In this document: one piece after another, positions 1 through 8,171 of the stretch
Layout of the letters: each line of letters starts with the position of its first letter
Position numbering within the stretch: the first letter of the stretch is position 1
Assembly: GCA_016927855.1 (NCBI GenBank)
Contig: JAFGLV010000091.1
Coordinates: 1-37,009 of the forward strand
Origin: Sedimentisphaerales bacterium
Lineage (GTDB): Bacteria; Planctomycetota; Phycisphaerae; Sedimentisphaerales; Anaerobacaceae
Reading direction: 5' to 3'
DNA length: 37,009 nt
Made by a program: the position numbers and the translations under genes
Notes under the pieces: model-generated
What the model was told of the DNA's origin: nothing
What the model saw: the letters and a program-made list of their open reading frames with translations, nothing else
Database searches by the model: none

Positions 1-778
1 ACGGCGTCCCGCCAGCCCTATCCCGCTATCCCGTGTCTTGAATGCAGCCGCCAGCCGGATTCACCACCCCCGATGAAATATGCGGGCGCCTCTGCCACAA
101 GATGCGGCATTCTGTCCGATCGCAAGCGTGACGGAGCGCCCGCCCACCAGGCTCAGAAAAGGCTCATTGTAGACAACCCCGGGCTCACGTCTTGGTGCGA
201 ACTGCACGATCCCCAGAAATTGTAAACCATTCCTCGGCGATCAACAAGCCAATCGGACCCGAACCCGCGGCAATTAGCTTCCTGGCATAACTTCGCCAAG
301 ACTGGGAGAGGCAGGCGTACCGTACAAGGCTTGGGGTGGGTCCCGGGGGCACTTCGCTTGCGACGAGAGCGTTTTGGCAACACGTTGGCCAACTGTGGAT
401 GGCCGCCTTTCTTTCCCACCTTCTCTTTGGCTGGGACGGTGGGCCGGGCGCGGACGCTCAATGCCAGAGTGTATCTTTCCAATTCGCGTTCGTCGGGCAT
501 TTGTTCTGGTCGGCCGACGTAGGCGAGAAGAACCCGACCTCCTACCGCGTCTCCCATCTGAATCCGGCCGTCCAGAGCCCCTGCGCGGAGAGGCGCAGCT
601 CCGATCCAGCACCGATCGTTGCAGCGTGCAGGCATTCGGAATTGAAATCCCACCGAGAATATGCTATCCTCACGATTACGTGGCCACGTGGTGCCATCGA
701 GCATCGCGAAATGGGAAATGTGTGCTTTGGAGTTCCGCGGGGCGTGCCAGACCGGTCCCGCTGTGTGGGTGTTCTGAG
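1..778. other. Gene-poor left end
   Basis: I see no convincing gene here. Open frames exist on both strands, but they have no ribosome binding site, no recognisable domain and arginine/serine-rich composition typical of chance frames in GC-rich DNA. The long + strand frame that covers the right part is only real from the STAS start at 779 onward. The one supportable element is a promoter-like sequence near 642-670. Confidence 0.5.
642..670 (+). promoter_or_regulatory. Sigma70-like promoter upstream of the STAS gene
   Basis: TTGAAA at 642-647 matches the -35 consensus at 5 of 6 positions and TATCCT at 665-670 matches the -10 consensus at 4 of 6, with a 17-bp spacer. It would give a leader of roughly 100 nt before the STAS start at 779. 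The match is by eye only. Confidence 0.4.
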
Positions 779-1120
779 ATGGCGATGGAGTCCAGCCAAG
801 AGATCTCAGTCGAGAACGGCGCAGATGTCACGATCGTGATCCTTGAGGAGCGGAACATCCTGGAGGACCGGCAGATACGTAAGCTCGAGCGGGCCCTGAT
901 ACCCATCATCCGAACGAACCCGGACAAGCGGCTTGTGCTGAACTTGGCCAAGGTGAGATTTGTCTCGTCCTCGCTCTTGGGTCTGTTGGTCAGGGTCGAT
1001 AAGCGACTCCTCGAGGCGGGCGGCCATTTGCAGTTGTCCAACCTCGACGGCAAGATGCGCAGAGTCCTCGAGATCACGCGCTTGGCAAGGGTCTTCGACA
1101 TCGTCGCCGGTGAATCTTAA
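779..1120 (+). CDS. STAS-domain protein (anti-sigma factor antagonist-like)
   Basis: A 113-residue protein made up almost entirely of one STAS domain, the fold of SpoIIAA/RsbV-type anti-anti-sigma factors. In that family an unphosphorylated Ser binds and sequesters an anti-sigma kinase. The typical pattern is visible: an N-terminal strand, then a hydrophobic strand LVLNLAKVRFVSSS leading into the helix LLGLLVRVDKRLLEAGG, then LQLSNLDGKMRRVLEI and a terminal LARVFDI. The family's Asp-Ser-Ser/Gly site reads Ser-Ser-Ser-Leu here, so the candidate phospho-Ser is kept but the preceding Asp is lost. The start at 779 (an alternative ATG lies at 785) is chosen because the frame further upstream has no STAS similarity and the promoter lies just ahead. 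No kinase or phosphatase partner is in the window, so the target pathway is unknown. Confidence 0.75.
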   Translation: MAMESSQEISVENGADVTIVILEERNILEDRQIRKLERALIPIIRTNPDKRLVLNLAKVRFVSSSLLGLLVRVDKRLLEAGGHLQLSNLDGKMRRVLEITRLARVFDIVAGES

Positions 1121-1438
1121 CATGTGTGCCTGTCAAACGGCCGTTGAAGTATCGCGTCTCCGCTGAATCCGGTGCAGAAGCTCCTTCGAGAGATAGCGCG
1201 TGTGGGACAGAGGGGACGGTGGTCCGGGCGTGTCTTGCCGGGCTGGGAGGACGGAGTCGGGGCTTTGCACTTGACGTATCACGAGACTGCGGCGTTGACG
1301 ATGTCGACGCTCTATCAGGATGCCCTTTCCGCGCTTTCAGAAGCGGTGACCGAGCCAATTGCGAGGCCTCATGGCTTCTAACTGCAGCCCAAGGCCAGCA
1401 CGGGGACATGCGCATCTGTGGTTCAGAAGGGTGGGCGG
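1121..1438. other. Short unexplained stretch, possible decayed frame
   Basis: No recognisable gene. A + strand frame from a GTG at 1172 to a stop at 1381 encodes 69 residues whose second half (LTYHETAALTMSTLYQDAL and following) has protein-like amphipathic composition, but I cannot assign it and see no ribosome binding site. As it lies between the STAS gene and an IS remnant, it may be debris from an insertion. Confidence 0.3.
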
Positions 1439-1570
1439 ATATTCCAGGGTGAACGCATGACGGCGGCGCTGCTGGATCGTCTAACCCATCATTGCCACAT
1501 CTTCAAGATGAACGGTGAGAGCTACCGCTTCCGCGAGTCGGTCAAGAAGAGTAAACAGGCACAGAAATGA
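1439..1570 (+). pseudogene. istB: C-terminal remnant of an IS21-family IstB ATPase
   Basis: The frame reads IFQGERMTAALLDRLTHH, then CHIFKMNGESYRFRES and a lysine-rich tail ending at a TGA (1568-1570). This is the characteristic C-terminus of IstB, the AAA+ helper protein of IS21-family transposition: the MTAALLDRLTHH segment and the NGESYRFRES ending are highly typical. The nucleotide-binding core (Walker A and B) is absent. A frameshift at about 1440 may carry the similarity a few codons further left, where a neighbouring frame reads EGWADI. Only about 44 codons survive, so this is a dead fragment. No istA and no terminal inverted repeats were recognised. Confidence 0.7.
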
Positions 1571-1769
1571 TCCCCTTGACGACGGTACAACGCCGGATAT
1601 AGTACGCCTCAGGTGGGCCCAAATTCGGCACCCAGGTGGGTCCCTTTTACATGCCGATTTCCAGCGGCGGAAGATTCGCCAGGTGCTCCGGGAGAGCGAG
1701 CCTCGTCCCCACCCGCGCGCGAAAGGAATGCCTTTCCCCCATACCCCTCGTCGGCCGACAGTGGGGGCT
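1571..1769. other. Spacer between mobile-element remnants
   Basis: Nothing recognisable beyond chance frames. It separates the IstB tail from the converging helix-turn-helix gene. Confidence 0.4.
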
Positions 1770-2129
1770 TCAGCTATGTCGCCACTTATCGCGCGCGCCC
1801 GTGCGCGTCCGGCTTCCCGAGACTCCCCGGTCAAGTATCCACCCCTTACGCCGTTCCTGCCTTTTGGCCGCCCACGGATAGATCCAATCTGGGCAGCGTC
1901 GTAGATATTTGGAGTGTTTCCGACACCACCGCTGCAACGTCCTTCGCGGTAAGTGAAGAATCCTGGCTGTCGCCCGCACGCCATATTCGTCGATGAGCTT
2001 GGAGGCGCATCCTCTCTGCCGCTGGCAGTAAGTGCGACCCATCTCCATCGCCTCGAAACCATCGCGCATGCCGCCGTAGACCGCCTGCGGTGCCCGAATG
2101 AACGCCACTCGCCTGCTGATATTCTCCAT
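1770..2129 (-). CDS. Small helix-turn-helix protein next to recombinase remnant
   Basis: A 119-residue frame with a convincing core: a predicted helix-turn-helix reading KLIDEYGVRATARILHL then PRRTLQRWCRKH, followed by SKYLRRCPDWIYPWAAKRQE. The layout resembles Fis/transposase-type HTH proteins in which a variable first helix precedes an RRTLQRWC recognition helix. The first 45 residues and the last 25 (after KGW) look less protein-like, so the gene may be partly decayed. The start lies 8 bp downstream of the end of the recombinase remnant on the same strand, which suggests the two entered together as accessory DNA. A role as a DNA-binding regulator or directionality factor is only an inference from the fold and neighbour. 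Confidence 0.45.
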   Translation of the reverse strand: MENISRRVAFIRAPQAVYGGMRDGFEAMEMGRTYCQRQRGCASKLIDEYGVRATARILHLPRRTLQRWCRKHSKYLRRCPDWIYPWAAKRQERRKGWILDRGVSGSRTRTGARDKWRHS

Positions 2130-2137
2130 GTCAGTTT

Positions 2138-2700
2138 CTACCCATCGCTATTCGCCGGCACCAGCGCGAGAATCTCCGCCTTGACACGCTCGGACAGAGA
2201 AGGCCACAATACCAAGATCCGGGCCAAATCGGGGTCAGATGGGACGTTGGGCACATCAGGTGTGCCGGATTGTGTACGCACGGTTTCAGAAATCGGCGTT
2301 TTCGATGGCGTCAGCGGGGGGTGTTCCGCCCAATTCCTTGTCCTGTAAGGACTTGTAAGCACCGGTCTCGCAGAGTAAATCCGCGTTTTCGCTATCGTCC
2401 TGCTGGGTCGCGTCCCCGCTTGATACGCTCGCATCCCGCTTGGTGCTGCGCCGGATTCTGCATTCCGGACCCGACTTCCTCGAATGCCTGTGTCGGGTCG
2501 GGACGTGGCTCCGGGAAGATCGGTCGAGCCGGGATTCACCGCCGGCGTGGTGTTTCGTCTTGGGTGAACGGACCAGCAGCTTGCCCTTGTCGCAATCAGT
2601 GTCGCTTTCTGGCAGCGACAGCGTCTCGATGGGCGCGCACCGACCTCTGGACCCAGCGCGAGAATGAGCTGCCATTCGATGCCAGCGCAACGTTCACGTA
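2138..2700 (-). pseudogene. Decayed tyrosine recombinase (phage-type integrase)
   Basis: Similarity is spread over three minus-strand frames. Near 2690-2650 one frame reads IEWQLILAL. A second, around 2640-2540, reads RCAPIETLSLPESDTDCDKG and then KLLVRSPKTKHHAGGESR, which matches the stretch following the first catalytic Arg in planctomycete integrases (usually ALRWSDIDWERG...SPKTEHHEG.ESR). A third continues with IFPEPRPDPTQAFEEVGSGM, the expected next segment (usually IFPELRPYLxxAFExAEPGxxY). The remainder to 2138 fits the hydrophilic tail often seen on these proteins, ending DPDLARILVLWPSLSERVKA. At least two frameshifts are needed, and the segment with the catalytic His-x-x-Arg and Tyr is missing, so the enzyme is inactive. 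What this recombinase once mobilised is not clear. Confidence 0.65.
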
Positions 2701-2982
2701 CCTTCTCGGCGCTAGGTGTAATCACCAACGAACAGGATGCCGTCTGACATCTCCTTGAGCCAGTTGACTTCTTCTGTCTGACCCACCAAGGGACCGCAGC
2801 CGCCGAAACGAACGATGTCCCACAGATGGCGCGGAAGGTCCAAGCCTTGCGTGAAACCTAGACTGCTGTTGAACGCGGCAAACAGGCTGACGAGGAAGTC
2901 CTTGCATGGACGAACGCTCCTGATAGCATGTTCTGCATGTATCTGCTTGAGGTTTCTGACGGGGCATTGAGATGGTGGACGC
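2701..2982. other. Intergenic region ahead of the M20 peptidase
   Basis: On the minus strand a frame ending at 2712 contains protein-like sequence (GLDLPRHLWDIVRFGGCG, then LVGQTEEVNWLKEMSDGI), which I cannot identify; it may be further recombinase or accessory-gene debris. No convincing promoter for the peptidase was found. Confidence 0.3.
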
Positions 2983-4345
2983 ATGAGGGACCGGGCTATC
3001 GCCTTTATCGAGGCGAACAGGGATCGATTCTTGAGGGAGCTGCTGGAGTTTCTGCGGTTTCCTTCGGTAAGCAGCCAGTCGGCGCACCAGGACGATGTGG
3101 TCGCGTGCGCCAGGTGGCTGAAAGACCACTTGGAGGGCATCGGGGTCGAGGCCCGCCTGATCGAGATGCACGGGCACCCCATCGTTGAGGCCCGAGGCAA
3201 GGAACGGTCGGGTCGCCGGCTCATTGTGTACGGCCACTACGATGTCCAGCCGGCCGACGCCAGCGACGGGTGGGAGAGCCCGCCCTTCGAGCCTCGCGTT
3301 CGGGAGGGCTTCATCCGCGGCCGGGGCGCTTCGGACGACAAAGGACCGCTCTTCGCTCACGTCAAAGCCGTCGAGAGCCTGATTGCCACGGCGGGCAAGT
3401 TGCCGTGCGACGTCAGATTTCTGGTGGAGGGCGAAGAGGAGTCCGGCGGGGATAGCCTGAAGAAATACGTCGAGGCCGAGAAAGTGCGCCTCGCTCCCGA
3501 GGCGGTCGTCATTTCCGACACGACCATGTACGACGAGCGCACGCCGGCCACTACGTATGCGCTGCGCGGTCTGGTCGGGTTGGAACTGACGGTAAGAGTC
3601 GCCGGCCGCGACCTTCATTCCGGCGCCTATGGAGGCGCCGTCGGCAACCCGGGCCTGGCGCTGGCCCGCATCCTTGATGCGTGCATGGGACCCGATGGGA
3701 AGGTGCGCGTGCCGGGGTTCTACGAGGGGATACGTCCCCTTGAGGAGTGGGAGAAGGACAGCTTGCTCAAACTTGGATTCGACGAAAAGACGGTGCTCGA
3801 CGAGACCGGCGCGCGCGACCTTCGGGGAAGCAGGCCACTCCGTGCTAGAGCGGATCTGGGCGCGGCCGACGTTCGATGTCAATGGTCTGTTTGGCGGCTA
3901 CACAGGCAAGGGGATGAAGACGATCATCCCGGCTTCCGCGACCGCTAAGATCACCATGCGGCTCGTTCCCGATCAGGACCCCGAAAGGGTGTTCGAGCGG
4001 GTGGCCGGGTATGTCACGTCGCAGTGCGTGCCTTTCGCGACGGTGGAGGTCAAGGGGCCTCTCGGCGCGGCGCCGCCGGTGGCGTTCGATGCCACGGACC
4101 CGGCCATCGAGATGGGCCGGCAAGCGCTGCGGTTTGGTTTCGGCGCTGAGCCGGTGCTGGTCAGGTGCGGTGGCTCAATCCCGGTCGCCGGTACGTTCTG
4201 GCAGGAACTGGCAAAGCCGATCGTCTTGATGGGATTCTCGCTTGATTCGGACGGAGCGCACTCGGCCAATGAGCACTTCAGGGTCGAGAGCTTCCTCAAC
4301 GGCGCCAAAGCCTCGGCCTGTTTTATCGACGCTTTCGCCAGGTAG
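2983..4345 (+). pseudogene. M20-family dipeptidase, split by one frameshift
   Basis: A metallo-dipeptidase of the M20 family (PepV / CNDP-like), which hydrolyses small peptides in the cytoplasm with a two-metal centre. In the first frame, residues H85 and D87 (GHYDVQP), D118 (GRGASDDKGP) and E151/E152 (EGEEESGG) supply metal-binding and catalytic residues, and HSGAYGGAVGNP marks the dimerisation/lid domain. At about 3811-3825 the reading frame shifts by +1: the first frame runs into a meaningless tail ending at 3948, while the second continues with FGEAGHSVLERIWARPTFDV and NGLFGGYTGKGMKTIIPA through to DGAHSANEHF and the stop at 4345. Joined, the product is about 454 residues, the normal family length. 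All catalytic blocks are intact, and the shift lies beside a GCGCGCG run, so a sequencing or assembly indel is as likely as a true mutation. Confidence 0.8.
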
Positions 4346-4355
4346 GGCAGCCGGC

Positions 4356-4769
4356 TCAGGGCGTGATCGCGCGCACGAACTGGCGGCGCTGGCCGATGGG
4401 CTCGAGGATGTACTTGATCAGGTCGCGCCGGCTGATGATGCCGACGAGTTTGCCGTCTGCCAGGATGGGCACCCGCCGGAAGTCATTGGCGCCCAGACGC
4501 TCGGCGATATCCACGACATCGTCGTCCTGATCGAAGGCCACGACCTCGGGAGTCATGAAGTCCTCCACGGTGCCCGGGTGGTTCTCGATGTTATAGAGCA
4601 GACTCAACACGTCCTTTTCGGTGACGACGCCGACAAGGGTCCCATCGTCGGTCACCACCGGCAGACCGTTCACATCGTTGGCGACCATCGTGCGGATGGC
4701 CTGGTAGATGTCCGTGTCCTTGGTCACGGCCACCACACCGGTGGTCATGATCGCTTTTGCCTTGACCAT
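4356..4769 (-). CDS. CBS-domain pair protein
   Basis: A stand-alone protein with two CBS domains (about residues 8-57 and 72-125). CBS pairs bind adenosine ligands such as AMP, ATP or S-adenosylmethionine and act as energy or redox sensors. The pattern is clear: KAIMTTGVVAVTKDTDIYQA, VNGLPVVTDDGTLVGVVTEKD, then DFMTPEVVAFDQDDDVVDIA and FRRVPILADGKLVGIISRRD. I place the start at 4769 because GGGGAT lies about 6 nt upstream of that ATG; ATGs at 4790 and 4799 would add up to 10 residues without family similarity. It converges on the dipeptidase with a 10-bp gap. The target enzyme or ligand cannot be read from the sequence. Confidence 0.85.
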   Translation of the reverse strand: MVKAKAIMTTGVVAVTKDTDIYQAIRTMVANDVNGLPVVTDDGTLVGVVTEKDVLSLLYNIENHPGTVEDFMTPEVVAFDQDDDVVDIAERLGANDFRRVPILADGKLVGIISRRDLIKYILEPIGQRRQFVRAITP

Positions 4770-4968
4770 TTGCCTATCCCCAAGATTCATTCTGGGCATT
4801 CACCCCGCCCGGCGACCCTGCGTTATCGCGTTTATCGGCATGAGAGCCGGGCTCCATGAGCGTTCTCACCTATCCGCCGCCGGGAATTCTCTGAACCCGA
4901 GGCCCTCCAAAGCATACTAATAGGAACGTGCGGCGTCACTGGTGCGCTCGCATTCAAAGAGGTGGGCC

Positions 4969-6474
4969 ATGGTTTCGCATCGCATTACGGTCGTGCTGCT
5001 GGCACCGATTATCGGTCTGAGTGTAGGTGTTTTCGCGGAGGGGGCCACCGGACCGGCGGGCAGCGAGGGCGACCGGGAGAGCGAAATCAGGGCTGACTAT
5101 GTTTCCGGACCGAGCTGGGCCGAAGTGCCTTTGTGGAGCCGCGACGAGGTCATCGTCAAGTTCCTGCCGGACGTCCCTCTGGAGACGGCCAGAGAGTTGG
5201 TCGAGAAGCATCGCTGCCACGTCCTTCGTTCTTGCGCGCCGGGAGATTTCCACCTTGTCCGCATCCCGCCCGGCGAGACGCCCGAGCATATGGTCCAACG
5301 GTTCTCGCAGTGCGACATCGTCGAGTACGCCGAGTGCAACTACCACGTGGTGGCATCGCTGGTCCCCAACGACAGTTACTTCGATTTCCAGTGGAATCTT
5401 GACAATCCGGTGACAGGGGGCATGCGGATGGAGGCGGCGTGGGACATCCAGCGCGCCGATCCCAACGTGATCGTAGCGGTTTTGGACACCGGGGTGGCCT
5501 ATGAGGATTTCGGCGTCTACCGCCGCGCGCCTGACTTCAACGACGCCCTCTTTGTCCCGGGCTACGATTTCGTCAACGATGACGATCATCCCAACGACGA
5601 TGAGGGACATGGTACGCACGTGGCCGGGACCATTGCCCAGAGTACCGACAACGGTCTCGGGGTCGCAGGGGTGGCATTCGGCTGTTCGCTCATGCCGGTC
5701 AAGGTCCTTGACGAGGAGGGTCTGGGCGAGCATTTTACGATTGCCGAAGGGATACTGTTTGCCGCTGAGAACGGCGCGCAGGTGATCAACATGAGCTTTG
5801 GCAGCCCCTCGCGCTCAAGGACGCTGGAGAATGCCGCCGCGGCGGCCTACCATCGCGGCGTTACCATCGTCTGTGCCGCGGGCAACGACTTCTTCAGCGG
5901 GAATCAGCCAAACTACCCGGCATCGTACGACGCGTACTGCATCGCGGTCGGCGCCGTCCGCTATGACCTGAGCCGAGCCCCCTATTCGAATACCGGATCT
6001 CACCTGGACGTGGTCGCTCCAGGCGGGGACCTGGACGTCGATCAGAACGGCGACGGATTTGGCGACGGCATTCTCCAGCAGACTTTCGTGGGAGACCCCA
6101 ACGAGTTTGCCTACTGGTTCTTTCAGGGGACTTCAATGGCCAGTCCGCACGTAGCGGGCCTGGCAGCCTTGCTGGTTTCTCGCGGCGTGACCGATCCCGA
6201 CCAGGTCCGAGAGGCCATCGAGATGACCGCGCGTGACCTCGGGTCGCCCGGCAAGGATCGGGAATACGGCTGGGGGTTCATCGACGCGGAAGCTGCCCTT
6301 GCCTACTACATTGTAGGTGATTTCAACCAGGACAATACCGTCGATACGCACGACCTTTCGTTCTTCACGTCGCAATGGTTGTTGAGTGAGGTTGGACTGG
6401 CCGCCGACCTGAATGCGGACTGGCTGGTCGATTTTCAAGACTTCGGACGGATGGCGCGGGATTGGCGTCGGTGA
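4969..6474 (+). CDS. Secreted subtilisin-like serine protease with dockerin-like tail
   Basis: An exported S8-family peptidase of 501 residues. Order of parts: signal peptide (about 1-25, hydrophobic VVLLAPIIGLSVGVFA), a prodomain-like segment (about 55-130, EVIVKFLPDVPLETARELVE), the catalytic domain with D173 (VLDTGV), H214 (GHGTHVAGT), oxyanion N306 (AAGND) and S389 (GTSMASPHVAG), then a C-terminal segment with GDFNQDNTVDTHDL and ADLNADWLVDFQDF. The last two are calcium-loop-like repeats of the dockerin type I kind that end many exported planctomycete proteins. The ATG at 4969 is preferred over the in-frame GTG at 4942 because AGAGGTG sits just ahead of it. It is a plausible client of the secretion system at 16480-29687, but that link is inference. 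Confidence 0.9.
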   Translation: MVSHRITVVLLAPIIGLSVGVFAEGATGPAGSEGDRESEIRADYVSGPSWAEVPLWSRDEVIVKFLPDVPLETARELVEKHRCHVLRSCAPGDFHLVRIPPGETPEHMVQRFSQCDIVEYAECNYHVVASLVPNDSYFDFQWNLDNPVTGGMRMEAAWDIQRADPNVIVAVLDTGVAYEDFGVYRRAPDFNDALFVPGYDFVNDDDHPNDDEGHGTHVAGTIAQSTDNGLGVAGVAFGCSLMPVKVLDEEGLGEHFTIAEGILFAAENGAQVINMSFGSPSRSRTLENAAAAAYHRGVTIVCAAGNDFFSGNQPNYPASYDAYCIAVGAVRYDLSRAPYSNTGSHLDVVAPGGDLDVDQNGDGFGDGILQQTFVGDPNEFAYWFFQGTSMASPHVAGLAALLVSRGVTDPDQVREAIEMTARDLGSPGKDREYGWGFIDAEAALAYYIVGDFNQDNTVDTHDLSFFTSQWLLSEVGLAADLNADWLVDFQDFGRMARDWRR

Positions 6475-6490
6475 CCGGCGGACACCGTGT

Positions 6491-6522
6491 GCCCTATTTG
6501 TTACGTCATTGAGGGCTTTTTT
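6491..6522 (+). terminator. Rho-independent-like terminator after the protease
   Basis: GCCCT (6491-6495) can pair with AGGGC (6512-6516), directly followed by six T residues (6517-6522). The stem is only 5 bp with a 16-nt loop, so it is weak, but it lies 17 bp after the protease stop. Confidence 0.4.
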
Positions 6523-6537
6523 CTCTTGCAGGACAGG

Positions 6538-6558
6538 CCTATATTGAGTTAATATAGG
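6538..6558. promoter_or_regulatory. Perfect 8-bp inverted repeat ahead of parA
   Basis: CCTATATT (6538-6545), 5-nt spacer GAGTT, AATATAGG (6551-6558). The arms are exactly complementary and AT-rich in an otherwise GC-rich region, about 75 bp upstream of the ParA start. It fits an operator for a dimeric DNA-binding protein better than a terminator, as no T-run follows. It does not match the classical parS sequence. Confidence 0.45.
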
Positions 6559-6632
6559 AAGGTTGGGGTGCTTGAATGGAGAATGGATTCCAATCCCACG
6601 GTTGAGTTCCTCGGGTCGGTCTTGTCTCTCGG

Positions 6633-7442
6633 ATGCAGATCATAGCGGTGGCCAATCAGAAGGGCGGGTGCGGCAAGACTACGACCGCGATCAACCTGGC
6701 GGCGGCACTTGCCGTCATGGGTCAGAGGGTCCTGCTTGTCGATCTCGATCCGCAAGGTCACGCGACGCTGGGGCTGGGCTACAAGCCGAACGAATTGGCC
6801 TGGACCGTGTATCACGCTATGGTCGGCGATTCGACCGACGTTGCGGCAATCATCGTGGGCACCAACGTGAATCGGCTTCACCTGTTGCCCAGCAACGTGA
6901 TGCTGGCCGGCGTGGATCTGGAACTCCGCGGCGCCAGCGGCAAAGAGTTGATCCTGGGCGAGCAACTGCGGACCCTCTCAGGCCGGTACGACATGTGCGT
7001 CATCGATTGCGCGCCGAGCCTGGGCCTGCTCATGCTCAACGCTCTGGTGGCCAGTACGTCCGTCCTGGTCCCGGTTCAAGCCCATTTCTACGCGCTGGAC
7101 GGCCTCAAGCGGCTGATCGAGACGATCCGCCTGATCCGAACCCGTTTTCATCCGTGCCTGGTCAGACCGCTGGGTCTGTTGTTGACCTTCGTCGAGCAGC
7201 GAACGACCCTTAGCCGGCGGGTGGAAGGGGGTCTGAGGAGGCTTTTTGGCTCGCTCGTGTTCGATACCGTCATTCACAAGACCATCACGCTGGCCGAGGC
7301 GCCGAGCGTGGGCCAGTCCATCATGACCTACGCGCCCGACAGCAGGGGAGCAACGGAATATAAGGCACTTGCCCTGGAAGCGGTCAATCGTCTTCGACAG
7401 CCCGACGTGATCAACGTGACGCCCGAGCCGGCACGTTCCTGA
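6633..7442 (+). CDS. parA: ParA/Soj-family ATPase (orphan)
   Basis: A 269-residue ParA/MinD-type P-loop ATPase. The deviant Walker A motif KGGCGKTT includes the signature K10 and the P-loop K15, VDLDPQGHAT (D37, D39) is the switch region, and DMCVIDCAPSLGLLMLNALV contains Walker B and the A-motif region. Family members segregate chromosomes or plasmids, or position protein clusters, by ATP-dependent dimerisation on DNA. The length and the IDCAPSLG, VPVQAHFYALDGL and ITLAEAPSVGQ segments are typical of chromosomal Soj. No ParB lies beside it; the next gene converges on it. The start at 6633 is supported by how closely the family's N-terminus (IIAVANQKGG) follows; the ribosome binding site is weak. 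Confidence 0.9.
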   Translation: MQIIAVANQKGGCGKTTTAINLAAALAVMGQRVLLVDLDPQGHATLGLGYKPNELAWTVYHAMVGDSTDVAAIIVGTNVNRLHLLPSNVMLAGVDLELRGASGKELILGEQLRTLSGRYDMCVIDCAPSLGLLMLNALVASTSVLVPVQAHFYALDGLKRLIETIRLIRTRFHPCLVRPLGLLLTFVEQRTTLSRRVEGGLRRLFGSLVFDTVIHKTITLAEAPSVGQSIMTYAPDSRGATEYKALALEAVNRLRQPDVINVTPEPARS

Positions 7443-7469
7443 GCCGGTGGCGCGGTGCTTCTGGCCGCC

Positions 7470-7895
7470 TCAGGATGCTTCCTCACCTCGTTCGAGAATC
7501 TCGGCGATCTTGCGGGCATATTTCAGCGTGGCTCGCTTGCGGTATCCCCTGGGCCCGCCGTTGTGGATTCTGGCCTTGTCGAGCAGGCTGCGCCCCTTGC
7601 CATAGAGGAGGAGGTAGGCCCGCACGACCTGTCTGGCTTTGACCGGGTCTTTGGCACAGTCGTAGCTCCAGTCCACTCCGAGAAACCTCGTGCCGTCTTT
7701 CCAATACAGCCTGTGGATCTGATAAGCGCCGACGGCCCGGCCACCGTCGCCGACGGCCTTGGCGCTGGCGTTGCTCTCGACGCGGGCAATAGCGTCGAGC
7801 AGTAGATCGAGGCCCGCTTCGTCCGGCGTGTGAGCTGTCACGGCGCCCGGCCACAGGCCGACACCTACTACCGCCAGAATCGCGTACAGCTTCAT
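7470..7895 (-). CDS. Secreted lysozyme-like / lytic transglycosylase-type protein
   Basis: A 141-residue exported protein with a lysozyme-fold (SLT-like) domain. A signal peptide (about 1-21, LYAILAVVGVGLWPGAVTA) is followed by LLLDAIARVESN, in which E40 is the likely catalytic Glu, then GDGGRAVGAYQIHRLYW, the Gly-x-Tyr-Gln-Ile substrate-groove motif, and later ARIHNGGPRGYRKRAT. Family members cut or bind the peptidoglycan glycan strand. The start at 7895 is chosen because AGGGAGA lies about 8 nt ahead and a proper signal peptide begins there; the longer frame upstream has no such features. It converges with parA with a 27-bp gap. Confidence 0.75.
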   Translation of the reverse strand: MKLYAILAVVGVGLWPGAVTAHTPDEAGLDLLLDAIARVESNASAKAVGDGGRAVGAYQIHRLYWKDGTRFLGVDWSYDCAKDPVKARQVVRAYLLLYGKGRSLLDKARIHNGGPRGYRKRATLKYARKIAEILERGEEAS

Positions 7896-8171
7896 CGCAG
7901 AATCTCCCTGCTTCTCGACAAGCGGGGCGCTTTGCATATTGCCCACAGCGCCCAGTCTGGAAACGTTCGCCATTAGATACGCGAAAGGGCAGGAAACGGT
8001 GCGAGAGAAAAGCAATTATAGGACGCATAGCAGGTGAGGAAAATCCTGGAACCGGCCGGTCTCCAGGCTCGTTGAGACGCAGGGAAGAGCTCGTAGCGGT
8101 ATCGGGGCCGTGCCGACACACCCGCGGATGGTGCGAGCGGTGTGCTCGCGGTCGGGTGACGATCGGCAAGG

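Noticed and set aside
2722..3882. A 386-codon minus-strand frame opposite the dipeptidase
   Set aside because: The + strand shows conserved M20 catalytic blocks over the same bases, so this frame is a shadow.
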